Assembly: GCA_050176585.1 (NCBI GenBank)
Contig: JBFXHX010000001.1
Span: 186,001-250,000 of the forward strand
DNA length: 64,000 nt
Reading direction: 5' to 3'
Source: CAYYWP01 sp050176585
GTDB taxonomy: Bacteria > Desulfobacterota > Binatia > HRBIN30 > CADEER01
The notes below the pieces were generated by a model. The model saw nothing but the letters and a program-made list of their open reading frames with translations, was not told the origin of the DNA and did no database searches. Positions 43,566 to 52,398 of this stretch are shown here, one piece after another. The position numbers and the translations under genes were made by a program. The number at the start of each line of letters is the position of its first letter. The first letter of the stretch is position 1.

Positions 43566-44684
43566 GTGGCGACCAAACGCTCGACGACGCGCTCCGCCGT
43601 TCCCCGATCGGCAAAGCGCACGACCAAGACGAAATCCGCGGCGAAATCCGCAGCCGCGACCAATTCTGCCGCCAAAACCGCGGCGGCGAAGCGGCGCGCT
43701 TCGGCGCAGACGCGCACCGTGGCGCGCCCCGTGAAAACGCGCCGCGCCGCGAATGCGGTGCCTGTGCGCGTTCCGCGCCGCGCCGTGTTCATCGACGTCG
43801 AGAACACCAGCAGCGAGGAGAGACTGTTCGAGGTTTTGGACTCGCTGCAAATCGATCGCGCGGCCCAGCCCACGCAAGTCACCGCCGTGGGCAACTGGCG
43901 AGCCATCGGCCAGCGGCTCGGCCGCCGGTTGGGCTCCATGGGTGCTCAGCTCGTGCACAGCGCCCCGGCCACCGGCGTCCGCGACTGGAGCGATCTGTGG
44001 ATTGCGGTTGCCGCCGGCTGCTGGCTCGGCCGCGCCGAACCCGGCGATTGCCTCGACATCGTGTCCAACGATCGGGCCTTCGATGCCGTGGGCGATGCCG
44101 CCGCCTCGCTCGGCGTGGCGTACCGGCGCTTGCTGCTGCGCCGCGGCGCCGCCGAGATAGCTACCACTACGGAGCACGAGCCGGAGCGCGCACGCCGTTC
44201 GCGCGGCGGCAGGCGCCGGCGCGGGCGCGGTACCGGAACGCCGGCCGCGCCGCGTGCGATCGCACCTGCCGCGCCCGCGCCGCCTGCGCCCGTGCCGTTC
44301 ACCGGCGAGCCCCACGGCGCCAGCGCCGAGCAGATGTTGAGCCTCATCGCACGCCTGACGGCGGCGGAGCCGGGACGTTGGCTCAACCTCGACGTCCTGG
44401 AGAAAGGCCTGAAGGCGCAGGGCTTCTCCCGGCCGCCCGGATCGCCGCGCCTCGTCACCAGGCTGCGCGCGCTGAAAGACGTCGAGATCGACGCGCATGG
44501 CCGCGTACGCCTGGTCAATCCCGCCGCGCATGTCGCGCACATGACCGAGCCGAGCAGGCCGCCACCGCCCAAACGGCGCCGGCGCCGGCGCGGCGCCAGC
44601 AACGGCGCCACGTCGGAGCCACCCGCCGTCGAGGCGCTTTCCGAATCGGCCGTACCCGCCGCAGACGAGTCCCCAGCAGAGTGA
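43566..44684 (+). CDS. NYN-domain nuclease-like protein with H1-like tail and winged-helix end
   Basis: 372 residues, GTG start. Residues 1-70 are Ala/Lys/Arg/Thr-rich like a histone H1 tail. About 72-195 form a NYN/PIN-like domain with acidic residues D77 and E79 (AVFIDVENTS), D140/D143 (RDWSDLWIAVAA) and D169/D173 (IVSNDRAFDAVG), a possible metal site for RNA cleavage. An Arg/Pro linker follows. About 253-317 resembles an OST-HTH/LOTUS-like winged helix (EQMLSLIARL, GRWLNLDVLEKGLKAQGF, LVTRLRALKDVEID). The basic C-terminal tail contains PPPPKRRRRRR. It may bind RNA or DNA; function is inferred from folds only. Confidence 0.72.
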   Translation: MATKRSTTRSAVPRSAKRTTKTKSAAKSAAATNSAAKTAAAKRRASAQTRTVARPVKTRRAANAVPVRVPRRAVFIDVENTSSEERLFEVLDSLQIDRAAQPTQVTAVGNWRAIGQRLGRRLGSMGAQLVHSAPATGVRDWSDLWIAVAAGCWLGRAEPGDCLDIVSNDRAFDAVGDAAASLGVAYRRLLLRRGAAEIATTTEHEPERARRSRGGRRRRGRGTGTPAAPRAIAPAAPAPPAPVPFTGEPHGASAEQMLSLIARLTAAEPGRWLNLDVLEKGLKAQGFSRPPGSPRLVTRLRALKDVEIDAHGRVRLVNPAAHVAHMTEPSRPPPPKRRRRRRGASNGATSEPPAVEALSESAVPAADESPAE

Positions 44685-44787
44685 AAGCGCTCCGCGCGGT
44701 TGCGGCGTCCACCGCTAATGCGCACCGGCCGCTCCGCTGGCAATCGGAGATGGGCTCGTCAATGGGGCACCGCGTTGCTACGCTTCT

Positions 44788-45483
44788 ATGGCGATGATCG
44801 ACGTCGCACACGTGCGCAGGATCGGCGTTCGCGGTACCGCACTGGCGTTGGGGGCTGCGATCGCCCTCGGGAGCGTGGCGGTTCAGGCATCGCTCCTCCG
44901 GGCCGCGGCAGGCCAGGCTCAATTCAGCCGGCTCGGCAAGGGGAAATTCCTCGTCGCGAGCCGTTCGCTCCGCGACCCGAATTTTGCCCAGTCGGTGATC
45001 CTGCTCGTCGACTACGACGAGGAGGGTGCGCTCGGCGTCGTCGTAAATCAACCGACGCCCGTCCGCCTCGGCGACGCTCTACCGCAAGTCGACGTCCTCC
45101 GAGAACGCCACGACGTCGTGTACATCGGTGGGCCGGTGGGGCGGAATCGGATGATGTTGCTGCTCCGCGCGCCGACGGAGCCCGAGGACTCGACACTGGT
45201 CTTCGAGCGCGTGTACGCCAGCGGCAGCCTCGATGCGCTACGCCAGAGCGTGCAGCGCGGCGACGGCGTGCGCGCGTACGCCGGGTACGCCGGGTGGGGG
45301 CCGGGACAGCTCGATGCCGAAGTCGCCCGTGGCGACTGGTTGATCGGCCCTGCCGAGAGCGCACTGATCTTCGACGCGCGGCCCGCGCGCGTCTGGACGC
45401 TCCTCCTGGAGCGCTTCTCGGGAGATTGGGCGGGGCTGCAGCCCGCGGCCGGGCGATCGATGCGCGCCGCCGCGGACGGTTAG
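44788..45483 (+). CDS. YqgE/AlgH family protein with N-terminal hydrophobic segment
   Basis: 231 residues. The UPF0301 core is clear: GKFLVASRSLRDPNFAQSVILLVDYDEEGALGVVVNQP, VYIGGPVGRNRMMLL and AYAGYAGWGPGQLDAEV. Function of this family is unknown; it has been linked to alginate regulation in Pseudomonas. Unlike ordinary YqgE, residues 10-45 form a signal-peptide-like or anchor segment (GTALALGAAIALGSVAVQAS), so this copy may face the periplasm. A later start would remove it, but no ATG or GTG lies between the segment and the core. Confidence 0.83.
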   Translation: MAMIDVAHVRRIGVRGTALALGAAIALGSVAVQASLLRAAAGQAQFSRLGKGKFLVASRSLRDPNFAQSVILLVDYDEEGALGVVVNQPTPVRLGDALPQVDVLRERHDVVYIGGPVGRNRMMLLLRAPTEPEDSTLVFERVYASGSLDALRQSVQRGDGVRAYAGYAGWGPGQLDAEVARGDWLIGPAESALIFDARPARVWTLLLERFSGDWAGLQPAAGRSMRAAADG

Positions 45484-45824
45484 TCACCAAGCGGCTTCGT
45501 GTAACCGCGGCCCCGTGTCCGCACCGCATGGCGCCGCGATGCCCAGGCGCGGGTGCGGCATGTCGACGGACCGACAGCGACCGATCCCTGCCGCGCCACC
45601 TCACCGGGACGGCGCTCCGCGCCGGCACGGCGGCGGTACAAACCCTTTCGCGCCGCGGAGTGGCGGCGGCCGGTTCCAGCGTGTACCAGAGGGAGAGATG
45701 TCTAGTCGGACCCGGCGTCCTCGACCGCGGCCGGTGACGTGGAGCCTCTGCCGCGCATACGGCGCAATCTGCGCGCGGACCGGGCCGGCCGGGTCGGCTT
45801 GATCTGCCGGGAACGCGGACGCGC
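45484..45824. other. Intergenic region without recognisable gene
   Basis: 341 bp between yqgE and glnE. Short open frames here show no family similarity. It contains one copy of the short motif CGTGTAACCGCGGCCCCGTG (45498-45517), which is also found at 60.0 kb and in part at 29.3 kb. The glnE promoter is presumably here, but no clear consensus is visible. Confidence 0.5.
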
Positions 45825-48510
45825 GTGAGCTCTACGGCGTCACTCGAGCAGCTGCAGCAGCAGACGGGGCTGGAGGGTCTCGCGCCGCTGCTCGACCAGC
45901 ATCTCGAAGGCGCGGCGGACCGCCGCCGCGCGGCGGCGCTCACGGCCCAAGTGATCGAGGCGAGCAGCGCGGGCCTGCGATCGCTGTGGGCGATGCATGC
46001 CGATCGCGCCGTGCGGATAGCGACGGCGCTCTGTGGCGCCGCGCCCTATCTGGCGCGACACCTGGTGCGCCATCCCGATTGGCTGCCGCAACTCGTGACC
46101 GACGACCTCGAGCGGCGCCGACCGGCTTCGGTGTTCGCCGAGCGCCTCGGCGCGGCGCTGGCGGACGTGGCCGACGCCGACGTGTCGGAGGCCTTGCGGC
46201 GCTTCAAGTACTACGAGTTATCGCGGCTCACCGTCCGCGACCTCTGGGGTGATCCCGGCGACCTCGCTCACACCGAGGCGGTGCTGGCCGAGCTGTCACA
46301 TCTCGCCGACGCCTTGCTCGAAGCAGCGTTCGCGCGGGCGCTGGCGCGCGTGTCCGGGCGACTCGGTCCGCCGCAGTGGTCGGGTCCGAACGGCGGAGCG
46401 CCGGTCGCGCCGCGCTTCGTCGTGCTCGGGCTCGGCAAGCTGGGCGGCGAAGAGCTGAACTACTCCTCCGACGTCGATCTCATCTACGTGCTCGAGAGCC
46501 TTCCGTGCGCGGACGGCCCGAGCGGGCTGTCGCCCGAGGAATATTTCGCGCGCGTCGCGCGCGAGTTCGCGCAGCTCGTGACCGAGCGGACCCGCGAGGG
46601 TTTCCTCTACCGCATCGATCTCGATCTGCGGCCGGAGGGGCAATCGGGCCCGCTGGTGGTGCCGAGCACGATGCTGGCGGACTATTACGAGGCGTGGGCG
46701 GCGACCTGGGAGAAGGCGGCGTTCATGAAAGCGCGCCCGGTGGCGGGCCATCGCGCGTTTGGCTGGCGCGTGATCCGCGACATCGCCCCGATGATCTATC
46801 GCTCGAGCATGGATTACGCGGGCGTCGCTGCGATCCGGGCGATGAAAGATCGCATCGAGTTCGAAGCCGAACGCGGCGGGGGAGCGTTCAATGTGAAGGT
46901 CGGCGCGGGTGGCATCCGCGATGTGGAATTCGTCGCGCAGGCGCTGCAGCTCTTGCATGGCGGCCGTATCCCCGAAGTCCGCGACCGCTCTACGCAGCGC
47001 GCGCTCACGGCGCTGGCGCAGGTGCGGGTGCTTCCCGCTGCGCACGCTGCGGAGCTGCGCACTGCATATGCCTTCCTGCGGCGCACCGAAAACCGCCTCC
47101 AGATGGTGGACGAGCGGCAGACGCATCGCCTGCCGGCCGAGCCCGCGGCGCGCACGCGGTTGGCGCGCGCGCTCGGCTACCGTGTCGAGCAAGCGGCCGA
47201 GGCGTTCGAGGCCGCCCTGGAGGCCCACCGCGCGCGCATTCGCGCCATCTTCACGGCGCTGTTTTCCGACGACGGAGCGCAGCGGCTGCTCGACCTGTTC
47301 CAGCGCAATGCGCCGCAACTGCTGGCGCAATCTGCGACTCGCGGGCAAATCGAGCAGTTGGCGGTGCGGTTCGCACGCGCCATCGCGGCCGGCCCCGATC
47401 CCGAACGGGCGATGAACAATCTCGATCGCTTTATTCGCGGCGTCGGCCCGCGGCGCTTCTACTACGGCCTGCTGCTCGACCGCCCAGAGCTGGTCGAGCG
47501 CCTGGCGGGACTCTTCGCAGCCTCGGAGTACCTCTCCGGATACATGTCGAGCCACCCGCGGTTGATCGAGCCGATCTTCAGCGACCCGAACGTGCTGGTG
47601 TTGCCGAAGGCAGAGCTGCGCGAAGGCTTGGCGCGCCTGCGCGCCGACCTCGCCGCCGAGGCGCGGTACGAGCAACCGGAGCTCGACCTCAACACGTTGC
47701 GCCTCTTCCATCACCGCGAGCTGGTGAACATCGGCCTCTTGGATCAAGCGGAGAAGATCGCGCCGAGCGAGGCCGAAACGGGCCTCAGCGATCTGGCCGA
47801 CATCTGCGTGGAAGCGGCGCTGGAGCTCGCTCAGCGCGAGCTCGCCCGGCGCGGCGGCGCGCCGGGCACCGTCTCGCGCGGCCAATTCCTCGTCGTCGGC
47901 ATGGGCAAGCTCGCCAGCCGCGAGCTCACGTACGGGGCCGATCTCGACGTGATCTTCTTGTACGACGTACCCGGCGGTGACGAGTCGGCCCTCCTCGAAG
48001 CGCAAGAGCACAACGTCCGGCTGGCGCAGAAGCTCATCTGGGCGCTGCAGACCGTCACTCCGGACGGCACCTGCTATCAGATCGACGCGCGTCTGCGCCC
48101 GTCGGGGCATCAGGGTTTACTGGTCACCGCGTTGTCCAGCTTCGCCCACTATCATGCGAAAAGCGCGCAGGTATGGGAGCGGCAGGCGCTGCTGCGCGCG
48201 CGGCCGATCGTCGGCAATACCGCGCTCGCCTCGGCGTTCGAAGCAGTGCGCCGCGACATCCTGTTGGGCCCGCTGCCCGCCGAAGCCGGTGCGGAGATTC
48301 GCCGCATCCGCCAGCGCATGGAAGCGGAGCTGGCGCGCGAGCGCGGGCCGCGGCGAGATTTTAAGATCGGCCGCGGCGGCATGCTCGACGTGGAGAGCGT
48401 GGTGCAGTACCTCCAGCTCCGCCACGCCCGCCGACACCCGGGGCTTCTCGCCGTCGACCGCACGCCGGTGCAGATCGCACGGCTCGCCGAGCTCGGGGTG
48501 CTCGCGCCCG
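45825..48510 (+). CDS. glnE: Glutamine synthetase adenylyltransferase/deadenylyltransferase, cut by gap
   Basis: About 895 residues of a protein normally ~950-1000 long; it runs into the N gap. GlnE attaches and removes AMP on glutamine synthetase according to nitrogen status. The N-terminal deadenylylase nucleotidyltransferase has VVLGLGKLGGEELNYSSDVDLIYV and YRIDLDLRPEGQSGPLV. The C-terminal adenylylase has VVGMGKLASRELTYGADLDVIFLYD and QIDARLRPSGHQGLLV. The GTG at 45825 is the likely start. Only the last ~60-100 residues are missing, and I cannot tell whether bases after the gap continue it. Confidence 0.95.
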
Positions 48511-48610
48511 NNNNNNNNNNNNNNNNNNNNNNNNNNNNNNNNNNNNNNNNNNNNNNNNNNNNNNNNNNNNNNNNNNNNNNNNNNNNNNNNNNNNNNNNNN
48601 NNNNNNNNNN
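48511..48610. other. Assembly gap (100 N)
   Basis: Exactly 100 N, the usual placeholder for a scaffold join of unknown length. The C-terminal end of glnE, and possibly further genes, are hidden here. Strand switches from plus to minus across it. Confidence 0.99.
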
Positions 48611-48645
48611 AGCGCGCTGAGCGCTCGGCGCCGGCGGAGGAGACT

Positions 48646-49395
48646 CTACCGGTACCGACCGGCGGCGCGCTGGCGGCGCACGCGCCAGACCTCGGCGAGC
48701 ACTTGTACGTAGGCGCTCGCGGGCACGGTGCTGGCGGCGTGGTTGCGCCAGACGATCGGCACTTCGCGGATCGAGTAACCGCGGCACGATGCGGCGACGA
48801 GCATCTCGACGTCGAAGCCCCAGCGGTCGATGGTGAGGCGAGGGAGAATGTCGTCGAGACAGCGGGCCGTGAACGCTTTGAATCCCGCTTGCGTGTCCGC
48901 GATCCCGGGAACCGCGAGCGCCCGGATGATCACGTTGCCGAGCTTGCCGCCGAACTCCTTGTGCCACGGTTGATGCACCGCCACGTCAGCCCCCGCGATG
49001 TCGCGCGAGCCGATCACGACGCCGTAGCCCTGGGCGAAGTACGGCCAGAAGCGCTCGACGTGGTCGATCGTGGTCGAGTTGTCCGCATCCATGAAGACGC
49101 GGTACTTGCCGCGCGCGTGGGCAAAACCGCGGCGCACGGCGGCGCCTTTGCCGTGGTTGCGGCCGTCGGGATGGCTGATCACCTCCAACGGTATGCCCTG
49201 CGCGGGCCAGCCGCGCACCAGCGCGGCGGTGCCGTCCGACGAGCCGTCGTCCACCACCACGATCTCGGCGCCGTAGGGTTGGCGCGCGAGGTACGCGCAG
49301 ACCTCCCCGAGCGTGTTGGGCAGCCGCCCCGCTTCGTTGAACGCGGGAATGACCACGGAGAGGTGGATGTTTCGGTCGACCACGAGGCGATTCAC
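48646..49395 (-). CDS. Glycosyltransferase family 2, polyprenyl-phosphate sugar synthase-like
   Basis: 249 residues. The GT-A fold is clear: LSVVIPAFNEAGRLPNTL, EIVVVDDGSSDGTAALV, the metal-binding MDADNSTTIDHVE and GIADTQAGFKAFTARC. The arrangement resembles dolichyl-phosphate glucose/mannose synthases, which put one sugar on a lipid carrier at the cytoplasmic face. No membrane segment is included. The GTG start at 49395 overlaps the stop of the thioesterase gene (GTGA), so a translational link is likely. Donor sugar unknown. Confidence 0.86.
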   Translation of the reverse strand: MNRLVVDRNIHLSVVIPAFNEAGRLPNTLGEVCAYLARQPYGAEIVVVDDGSSDGTAALVRGWPAQGIPLEVISHPDGRNHGKGAAVRRGFAHARGKYRVFMDADNSTTIDHVERFWPYFAQGYGVVIGSRDIAGADVAVHQPWHKEFGGKLGNVIIRALAVPGIADTQAGFKAFTARCLDDILPRLTIDRWGFDVEMLVAASCRGYSIREVPIVWRNHAASTVPASAYVQVLAEVWRVRRQRAAGRYR

Positions 49396-50267
49396 TCCCG
49401 CGCCGGCGGGCGGCGGAGCAACATGGTCTGCGTTGCAAACGCGACGAGCGTGCCATCCTCGCCCCAAATTTCCGCATCTGCAGAGGCATAGCCGGCGCGC
49501 GCGCGCCGGCTATGCGCGGACACCAGCAGCCACTCGGAGCTGGTGTCGTCGAGGAAATGCACCGTGAGATCGAGGCTCGGCGCGAAGAACGGCGGATGAT
49601 CGGGCCCGAGCTTCTGCACGACTGCCGGCGGCATCGTGTCCGCCAGCGGAGGAATGGCGAGCGGATCGAGGCGCCCATCCGGCAGGCGTTGCGGGACCGC
49701 GTAGCGGAACCAACGGGCCGTGCGCGCCGCTCCGGGCTTCCAGCCCTTTTCCCACCACACGTCGCCGAGCGCGAGGCGCGATTCGACGTTGCGAAAGAAG
49801 CGCGGGCGCGGATCAGGTGGCGGCGGCAGCTCATCGAACGACGGGCACTCGGCCGGCGGAGGGACCGGCGGAGGCCTCGCATCGATCATGTCGGCCATTC
49901 CCGACCGAGCGCGCACGAACGTCGCGCTGACGTCGAGCCCGGGTCCGGGAACGCTGGTCGACGACAGCTGCGCGCGCAACTGCGCGGCAGCGCCGCCGTG
50001 GCGCAAGACCTCGACCCGCACCTCCAGGCCGCCGGCGGGTACCGGCGAGCAGAACACCGTAGTAGCCGAGAGCGGGCGCAAGGCGGGCTCACTCAGCTCT
50101 TCCTGCATCGCGCGCATCGCCACGCTCATGAGCGCGCCGCCGGACGGCGTGTGAAAGCTCCACGCATCGGGCAGCTCGGCCGTATACCAGCCCGGTGCCG
50201 CCGCGAGCTTGCTGACTGCCGTATCACGGGCGAGATCGGCGTATGTGCCGAGCCGAGGCGCGCTCAT
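49392..50267 (-). CDS. Acyl-CoA thioesterase-like double hot-dog protein
   Basis: 291 residues, two hot-dog units: residues ~5-115 (SFHTPSGGALMSVAMRAMQEE; VFCSPVPAGGLEVRVEVLRHG) and ~180-285 (PFFAPSLDLTVHFLDDTSSEWLLVSAHSRRARAGYASADAEIW). The pattern matches TesB-like thioesterase family proteins. The second half has the substrate-site stretch DLTVHF. The substrate acyl group is unknown. The ATG at 50267 is preferred over the longer frame. It heads a two-gene unit with the glycosyltransferase. Confidence 0.82.
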   Translation of the reverse strand: MSAPRLGTYADLARDTAVSKLAAAPGWYTAELPDAWSFHTPSGGALMSVAMRAMQEELSEPALRPLSATTVFCSPVPAGGLEVRVEVLRHGGAAAQLRAQLSSTSVPGPGLDVSATFVRARSGMADMIDARPPPVPPPAECPSFDELPPPPDPRPRFFRNVESRLALGDVWWEKGWKPGAARTARWFRYAVPQRLPDGRLDPLAIPPLADTMPPAVVQKLGPDHPPFFAPSLDLTVHFLDDTSSEWLLVSAHSRRARAGYASADAEIWGEDGTLVAFATQTMLLRRPPARE

Positions 50268-50482
50268 GAACCCCCAGTCTCTAGCCCGGATCATGCGTGG
50301 TTTCCACGTGCGGTGGATGGGCGTGCACGCCGCGCACGCTTCGCACTCAGTCACCGCGCCGCGGAGGTGACTGGATGGGCGCGGCGCGCGGGGCCGGCGC
50401 GCAGTCTCGACCCGACCGCCTTACCCGCGCGTCGGCGCCGGGTTGCACGGCGCGATCTCGGACAGGTGGCGCGCTTCGCCGG

Positions 50483-51139
<657 letters not shown>

Positions 51140-51235
51140 GTCGCTCCTCGTGCTCGGCACAGTTGTAACAGGCGCGGCGGCGTCCTAACAGCGGCCGCCG
51201 CGCCGCAGCGCCTGACCCCGACGGCCGCCCAGCGG

Positions 51236-52177
51236 CTACGCACAGCCGTTCAAAGCATTGTTGACGGCCGCGACGAGCTCGTTGACCTCGACACCGCCAT
51301 TCCCATTCATGTCGAACGATGGGCAGCTGCTGATATCGGCGCTGCCCAGGGCGATGTTCACGCCGGTGATGAGCTCGTTGATGGCCACCATACCATTGCC
51401 GCTGCAGTCGCCGACGCAGCTACCCGGACCGCGGGTGGGCGTCACGGTAGCCGTCGCCGCTGGAGTGCCCGCCGTCACTGTCGGAGTCACCGCGGTCCTG
51501 GTCGGCGTCGGTGTATCGCCGCCGCCCGGCGCGCCCGCCCGGCAGATGCCGCGCATCTCGCCGCCGAGGTCGACCGCTTCGCAACGGCTCTGCGCCGTGC
51601 ACGGGTCGAAGTCGTCGCACGCGCTCTGGAGATTCGCCGGCTCGCAGGCGCCAGTGTTGGTATTGCAGGTCTCGCAATTGGGGATGCAATGTCCGATGTC
51701 GCGCTCGCACTGGCCGGTCGCGGCGTTGCAGTTGTCCGTGCATGGATTGCCGTCGGTGTCCGCGCACTCGATAGGGCTGAACAAGCAGAACGCTCCGCCC
51801 TGCACGAAGCACGTGCCGGTAAAGCACGGGAAACCGACGTCGCACGGCATGCCGTCGTTGCCTCCGTCGTCCGTGCACACCATGATGCCGGGTATGAGCT
51901 GCTGACAGGTGCCGCAGCCGCTGCCACAGGAAGTGCCCGCCGGCGCCGGATCCCCGCCGCACATCCCGTCGATACCGCATTGGTCGTTGATCGTGCAGGG
52001 ATCGCCGTCATCGCACGTACCGCTGGAGCGCGGCGTACCCTCACAGATGCCATTGCGGCAGATGTCGTCGCTCGTACACTCATCGAAGTCGTCGCAGGAC
52101 TGCGCCGAGGCCTGAGCAGCGATCGCGGCGAATATCATGCCGGCGACCGCCGATCCGATCCATTTGGTGGTTGTCAT
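51236..52177 (-). CDS. Secreted Cys-rich protein with C-terminal EF-hand/dockerin-like pair
   Basis: 313 residues. The signal peptide MTTTKWIGSAVAGMIFAAIA is cleaved near ASA-QS. The N-terminal 190 residues contain Cys-rich units of the type DDFDECTSDDICRNGICEG and DDGDPCTINDQCGIDGMCGG. A Thr/Pro linker (TPTPTRTAVTPTVTAGT) leads to two calcium loops: DCSGNGMVAINE and DMNGNGGVEVNE, each followed by a helix ending in ALG or ALNGC. This C-terminal pair is, to my knowledge, frequent in Binatia secreted proteins. The starts at 52177 and 52192 are both possible; ribosome sites are weak. Probably an extracellular adhesin or binding protein; function unknown. Confidence 0.78.
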   Translation of the reverse strand: MTTTKWIGSAVAGMIFAAIAAQASAQSCDDFDECTSDDICRNGICEGTPRSSGTCDDGDPCTINDQCGIDGMCGGDPAPAGTSCGSGCGTCQQLIPGIMVCTDDGGNDGMPCDVGFPCFTGTCFVQGGAFCLFSPIECADTDGNPCTDNCNAATGQCERDIGHCIPNCETCNTNTGACEPANLQSACDDFDPCTAQSRCEAVDLGGEMRGICRAGAPGGGDTPTPTRTAVTPTVTAGTPAATATVTPTRGPGSCVGDCSGNGMVAINELITGVNIALGSADISSCPSFDMNGNGGVEVNELVAAVNNALNGCA

Positions 52178-52310
52178 TGCGTAGATATCCATGTGTAAGC
52201 AGGTTTCATTCAAGTGAAAAGTCGTCAAGGTGCCCTCACGCGTGCGGAGCGGGTGCACAAACTGCACAAACAGCGCGGCAATGCGGCGATTTGCGGCGCC
52301 GCGTTCAATG

Positions 52311-52366
52311 GTTCAACGCCAAGGTGCGGAGACGCGAACTCATGGAACCGCCGCGCCTTCGCGCTG
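52311..52366. repeat. Dispersed intergenic repeat, copy C
   Basis: The left arm GCGGAGACGCGAA is at 52326-52338 and the right arm CGCGCCTTCGCGC at 52352-52364. The left flank GTTCAACGCCAAGG resembles the flank of copy B. It sits between the EF-hand protein and pgi. Confidence 0.6.
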
Positions 52367-52370
52367 AGCT

Positions 52371-52398
52371 GCGGGGGGAGGGTTATACCCGCCCCCGC
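52371..52398 (-). terminator. GC-rich hairpin over the pgi stop codon
   Basis: GCGGGGG (52371-52377) pairs with CCCCCGC (52392-52398), with an inner GGGTTATACCC. The stem spans the pgi stop codon. No T-run follows on the minus strand, so it may slow or stop RNA polymerase only partly, or protect the mRNA 3' end. Confidence 0.35.

Noticed and set aside
45515..45802. A 95-codon plus-strand frame between yqgE and glnE
   Set aside because: Pro/Arg/Gly-rich low-complexity sequence with no ribosome site or similarity.
46296..48110. A 604-codon minus-strand open frame opposite glnE
   Set aside because: Antisense shadow of both GlnE nucleotidyltransferase domains.
48511..48620. glnE reading straight through the N run to a stop at 48620
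   Set aside because: The 100 N are a placeholder of unknown length, so frame and stop after the gap are meaningless.
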